Assembly: GCA_900771195.1 (NCBI GenBank)
Contig: CAAGMZ010000003.1
Span: 1-45,703, forward strand
Length of the DNA stretch: 45,703 nt
Direction: 5' to 3'
Source of the DNA: Lachnospiraceae bacterium
Lineage (GTDB): Bacteria; Bacillota; Clostridia; Lachnospirales; Lachnospiraceae
The notes under the pieces were generated by a model. That model was not told the DNA's origin. It saw only the letters and a list, made by a program, of their open reading frames with translations, and made no database searches. The stretch's first letter is position 1. The number at the start of each line of letters is the position of its first letter. The translations under genes and the position numbers were made by a program. Below, piece by piece: positions 43,128 to 45,703 of the stretch.

Positions 43128-43356
43128 CCTGAGTCTTCTTAAGTGTCTGCGCTGCAGTTCCTGCAGCAAAGCGGCATACCAACATATGCGTTCTCTGTAA
43201 CGGGAGAAAACCGTCAAATCCTACTCGCTTACGCTTTCGGACCGCAACTCCGGAGTGATATTCCGCCAAAACCTACTTATACCGCATTCCAGCGCCGCGG
43301 CTCTCTGTAATGTTCAGTAATGACCTACTGTCTCCATCATAGTCTTTGCTTCAATT
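43128..43356 (-). promoter_or_regulatory. T-box leader responding to uncharged tRNA-Ile
   Basis: The minus-strand leader holds the stem I landmarks: AGAGAG (43306-43301) followed by a GCTGGAATGCGG segment, and a specifier loop in which ATC (43259-43257) sits in GAATATCACTCCGGAG, matching Ile. The antiterminator core reads TTGGTATGCCGC (43182-43171): TGGT, able to pair with the tRNA ACCA end, is kept, but the following bases differ from the usual ACCGCG. A GCTGCAG-GAA-CTGCAGC hairpin follows. Uncharged tRNA-Ile would stabilise the antiterminator. The 5' end is estimated. Confidence 0.88.
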
Positions 43357-43362
43357 AAAGTA

Positions 43363-43391
43363 ATTATAGGCATTTACATACTATTTGTCAA
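43363..43391 (-). promoter_or_regulatory. Consensus promoter of ileS inside the plsC 3' end
   Basis: TTGACA (43391-43386), a 17-bp spacer and TATAAT (43368-43363) are both exact consensus. The -35 hexamer lies inside the last codons of plsC, whose stop is at 43381-43383. Confidence 0.9.
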
Positions 43392-44121
43392 TAAGCGCCT
43401 TGTTTTTCTCGTATGTATCATTAATTATTCTGCTTACATATTCACCAAGGAATCTTCTCTGTTCCTTATCAAGACTCTTCACATCAATGGGTTCACAGAA
43501 TTCTATAATTGTATGAGCCCTCTTAATCTTAGGAAAATGGGATTCCCAACACGCTTCCGTGTTGTTCTGGACCATGGGGATTATCTTGCATCCCGACTTC
43601 TCGGCAAGCTTAAAGCTTCCCTCCTTGAACGGAAGAAGGTTATTCTCCGTCCTGTTTCTGGTGCCCTCAGGGAAAATAGTCATTGAAACCCCGTTCTTAA
43701 TGAGTTCAACACCCTCAAGTATAGTCTTAAGTCCTTCGCGGATATTATCCCTGTCAAGAAAAAGACAGTGTGCGAACTTCATCCACGTGCTTAAAAAGGG
43801 AACCTTTTCAAAATCCTTTTTGGCAACAAAGCCCGTAAGGTTCGGCACCATGGAATATGAAATGCACACATCAAAGTAGCTCCTGTGGTTTCCCACAAAA
43901 AGCACCGGTTCATCCTTGGGGATATTCTCAAAACCTATTACCCTGGTCTTCGTACCTGCCAGAAACAAAACCCCCTTAAATCCGAACTGCACGTATCTGA
44001 GCGAGCTTATGTCCCTTGCATGCCTGTTAAATTTGCCAATGATAAGCTCCACAAGGCAGACCGGTATCCCCACAATGAAAAAAAGAAACAAGAATAAAAA
44101 TATAAGTATAAGTCTTATCAT
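43381..44121 (-). CDS. plsC: 1-acyl-sn-glycerol-3-phosphate acyltransferase
   Basis: PlsC acylates lysophosphatidic acid in membrane phospholipid synthesis. The 246 residues start with a hydrophobic anchor (about 3-26) and carry the acyltransferase motifs NHRSYFD (HX4D, near 76) and FPEGTRNR (near 152), plus a late PMV stretch. The ATG at 44121 is used, with GGAAGA 6 nt upstream; an upstream TTG at 44154 falls in the -10 of the promoter at 44154-44182. It overlaps the ileS promoter region at its 3' end. Confidence 0.92.
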   Translation of the reverse strand: MIRLILIFLFLFLFFIVGIPVCLVELIIGKFNRHARDISSLRYVQFGFKGVLFLAGTKTRVIGFENIPKDEPVLFVGNHRSYFDVCISYSMVPNLTGFVAKKDFEKVPFLSTWMKFAHCLFLDRDNIREGLKTILEGVELIKNGVSMTIFPEGTRNRTENNLLPFKEGSFKLAEKSGCKIIPMVQNNTEACWESHFPKIKRAHTIIEFCEPIDVKSLDKEQRRFLGEYVSRIINDTYEKNKALIDK

Positions 44122-44153
44122 ACACACTCTTCCAATCCAATAATTACCAGACA

Positions 44154-44182
44154 ATTATACCGCTATCGTCGGTCAAATGCAA
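44154..44182 (-). promoter_or_regulatory. Predicted sigma-A promoter of plsC
   Basis: TTGCAT (44182-44177), a 17-bp spacer and a perfect TATAAT (44159-44154) lie 33 bp before the chosen start. Confidence 0.7.
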
Positions 44183-44205
44183 CCAAAACTGCCTGATGTC
44201 TGTTT

Positions 44206-44934
44206 TCAGAACATAATTTCAAAGTTCTGCCCTTCTTCACTTATAATATGAAATTCCGTCCTCTCCGGAACTTCATTCTCATTCATATACTTTTCACACA
44301 CAGAAAAATCACTCCAAAAATGCATGGGAAATACATGTCTGATATTTACATTCGAAAGCAGGTAATTCATTCCGAGTGCATAATCGCCTTCCTGACGCGG
44401 GTCAAGCGGTGCAAAGGCAATGTCAATGCGCCTGTCTTTCAGATACTCTATCTCTTTCCTGTAATCGGCAGCCATCTTCTTATTCTCTTCCGCAGATTCT
44501 CCCGGCCATGTCCACCAGTGAAGGTCCCCTGCATGATATACCGTGACTCCGTCATAATTTATAAGAAAGGCGCATCCGCAGTCCGTGGAATGAAGCGCAT
44601 GAATCAGAATTTCATGTCCCTTGCCGTCTGTAATCTCAGCATCTTTGCCCGTGAGAAGGAACGTGATTTCGGGATATTTTACTCCTGTCCTGTGTTCATC
44701 CCTGCTACAGGCTCTTTTTACCTGATTGGCAAAAAGATACCGCACATGAGGATATTTTTTCTTAAGTTCAAATACCTCAGGGTTAAAATGATCCGGATGA
44801 CTGTGGCTTACAAATACAAAGATGTCCTTTTCTCCGTCAAGCTCGGGAATAGTCCCGTTATAATAGTCAAAAATAAAGTAACTGTGCGGAAATTCTGCCA
44901 GAATACCGCTGTGCCCGATATATGTAACTTTCAT
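44206..44934 (-). CDS. Metallo-beta-lactamase-fold hydrolase
   Basis: The 242 residues begin MKVTYIGHSGILAEF and carry the metal motif SHSHPDHF (HXHXDH, near 43), a later HSTDCGCAF stretch, the YHAGDLHWW Asp and MHFW near the end, typical of UlaG-like or RNase Z-like beta-lactamase-fold enzymes. The substrate is unknown. The start at 44934 is preferred over upstream ATGs because GGCGGAG precedes it and the family begins at KVTYIGHSG; an earlier start would overlap a hairpin region. Confidence 0.88.
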   Translation of the reverse strand: MKVTYIGHSGILAEFPHSYFIFDYYNGTIPELDGEKDIFVFVSHSHPDHFNPEVFELKKKYPHVRYLFANQVKRACSRDEHRTGVKYPEITFLLTGKDAEITDGKGHEILIHALHSTDCGCAFLINYDGVTVYHAGDLHWWTWPGESAEENKKMAADYRKEIEYLKDRRIDIAFAPLDPRQEGDYALGMNYLLSNVNIRHVFPMHFWSDFSVCEKYMNENEVPERTEFHIISEEGQNFEIMF

Positions 44935-44991
44935 CCGTAAACTCCGCCTTTCTTTTGTCATCTTAACGCAAAAGTGTTTCGTATGCAATAT

Positions 44992-45021
44992 GGGGCACCG
45001 TTTGTTTTCCACCGGTGCCCC
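44992..45021 (-). terminator. Hairpin after spoVT
   Basis: GGGGCACCG (44992-45000) and CGGTGCCCC (45013-45021) form a strong 9-bp GC-rich stem with a 12-nt loop, 14 bp after the spoVT stop. No good T-run follows on the minus strand, so termination may be inefficient. Confidence 0.65.
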
Positions 45022-45034
45022 GCCTCAACAGGAA

Positions 45035-45580
45035 TCATGATTCCATCTGCTTGCCCAGAAAGCCCGCTGCCGAATGTGTCAGCTTCTGCTCTGTCTCTCC
45101 GAATTTGCTCTGTGGCTCCTTAGTTGCAATTATCACCGAACCGATTGCGTCTCCCTCACAGATAATCGGCGATATTGCCTGTGCCTGAAATTCCTCTTCG
45201 TTCTGCACAATAGGAACGAATTTTCTCTCCTTCCTTGTGGCAGTCACATTCTCGCGTCCGTCAATAAGGTCCTCAAGCTGCCTGCTTATAGGCTTCATGA
45301 GCATATCTTTTTTGCCGCTGCCCGACACTGCAATAATCCTGTCCCTGTCCGTGATGCAGATAACATTGCCGGTTGTCTGCGCCAACGCATCCGCATACTG
45401 CCTGGCAAAATCGCCCATTTCCCCTATTGGCGAGTATTTTTTCAGAATGATTTCCCCATCGGTTCCGGTGAAAATTTCCATGGAGTCGCCCTCTCTTATC
45501 CTGAGCGTCCTGCGTATTTCCTTTGGCACTACAACACGCCCCAGATCATCGATTCTTCTGACAATGCCCGTAGCTTTCAT
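45035..45580 (-). CDS. spoVT: Stage V sporulation regulator SpoVT
   Basis: SpoVT is a DNA-binding regulator of late forespore genes. The 181 residues have an N-terminal AbrB-type swapped-hairpin domain (MKATGIVRRIDDLGRVVVPKEIRRTL, about 1-50) and a C-terminal GAF-like domain (about 55-178) with the QAISPIICEGDAIGSVI pattern. The length matches the Bacillus protein. A GGAGG site lies about 10 nt before the ATG. It supports a spore-forming ancestry. Confidence 0.95.
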   Translation of the reverse strand: MKATGIVRRIDDLGRVVVPKEIRRTLRIREGDSMEIFTGTDGEIILKKYSPIGEMGDFARQYADALAQTTGNVICITDRDRIIAVSGSGKKDMLMKPISRQLEDLIDGRENVTATRKERKFVPIVQNEEEFQAQAISPIICEGDAIGSVIIATKEPQSKFGETEQKLTHSAAGFLGKQMES

Positions 45581-45657
45581 ATATAAAAAACCTCCATTTA
45601 CTTTTATAATCTCTCGGAATCTTTAAGCCAGTAATTATAAGGCTTCTAGATTCCTTT

Positions 45658-45699
45658 TTTATTAAAATCCCCCACTTTTTTGTCAAAAACACTTGACAA
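45658..45699. promoter_or_regulatory. Back-to-back -35 elements forming an inverted repeat
   Basis: TTGTCAA (45680-45686) and TTGACAA (45693-45699) are exact inverted copies 6 bp apart. On the minus strand TTGACA (45686-45681) with AATAAA 17 bp later (45663-45658) could drive spoVT. On the plus strand TTGACA (45693-45698) could start a gene beyond the window. The -10 for spoVT is weak, and a forespore-sigma promoter cannot be excluded. Confidence 0.4.
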
Positions 45700-45703
45700 A
45701 TCC

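Noticed and set aside
44935..45012. 26 extra N-terminal residues on the metallo-beta-lactamase-fold protein
   Set aside because: The extension overlaps the hairpin after spoVT and a good ribosome site lies before the ATG at 44934.

Overview
The window is a gene-dense stretch of a chromosome from an anaerobic, spore-forming Firmicute, most likely a Lachnospiraceae-type Clostridia. The basis is a large Bacillus/Clostridia-type SRP RNA, SpoVT, an AUC-specifier T-box in front of ileS, a trimeric [FeFe]-hydrogenase, flavodiiron protein and desulfoferrodoxin (strict-anaerobe oxygen defence), and Firmicute gene neighbourhoods (dnaX-ybaB-recR, pth-mfd, metG-tatD-rsmA). It is an inference from gene content; no species name is claimed.

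Layout. 1-256: an 81-bp element present twice, 175 bp apart, whose second copy supplies the last codons and stop of the neighbouring gene. 242-10551 (minus): one tightly packed block pfkA-dnaX-ybaB-recR-jetA-jetB-jetC; the last three are a MukFEB/Wadjet-like SMC complex. 10644-12444 (minus): four poorly characterised small or membrane genes. 12543-17622 (minus): pth-mfd-ansA. 17753-19555 (plus): a CorC/HlyC-type CBS membrane protein and mscL. 19658-20008 (minus): a decayed Phd/YefM-RelE-type toxin-antitoxin pair. 20182-20449 (minus): SRP RNA, divergent from tadA. 21149-23141: desulfoferrodoxin, a GNAT acetyltransferase and an uncharacterised protein. 23223-26826 (minus): metG-tatD-rsmA. 27020-28297 (plus): a lone FliD-like protein. 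28418-33358 (minus): hydC-hydB-hydA plus a methyltransferase. 33574-36007 (minus): flavodiiron protein and a DUF3592-like membrane protein. 36279-36572 (plus): a small membrane protein. 36750-43391 (minus): T-box-ileS-glgP-LUD-domain gene. 43381-45580 (minus): plsC, a metallo-beta-lactamase-fold protein and spoVT.

How the genes fit together. Most are housekeeping: replication and repair (dnaX, recR, mfd), translation (metG, ileS, pth, tadA, rsmA), protein targeting (SRP RNA), glycogen and sugar use (glgP, pfkA), redox and fermentation (hydABC) and oxygen detoxification (fprA, dfx). The parts that most repay a second look are the SMC complex co-transcribed with recR, its unusual Walker B (Asp-Asn), the repeat that overlaps its 3' end with no jetD in view, the toxin-antitoxin relic, several unexplained palindromes, and the T-box whose promoter reaches into plsC. 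I did not find a clearly new multi-gene system; the recR-linked SMC operon is the best candidate.
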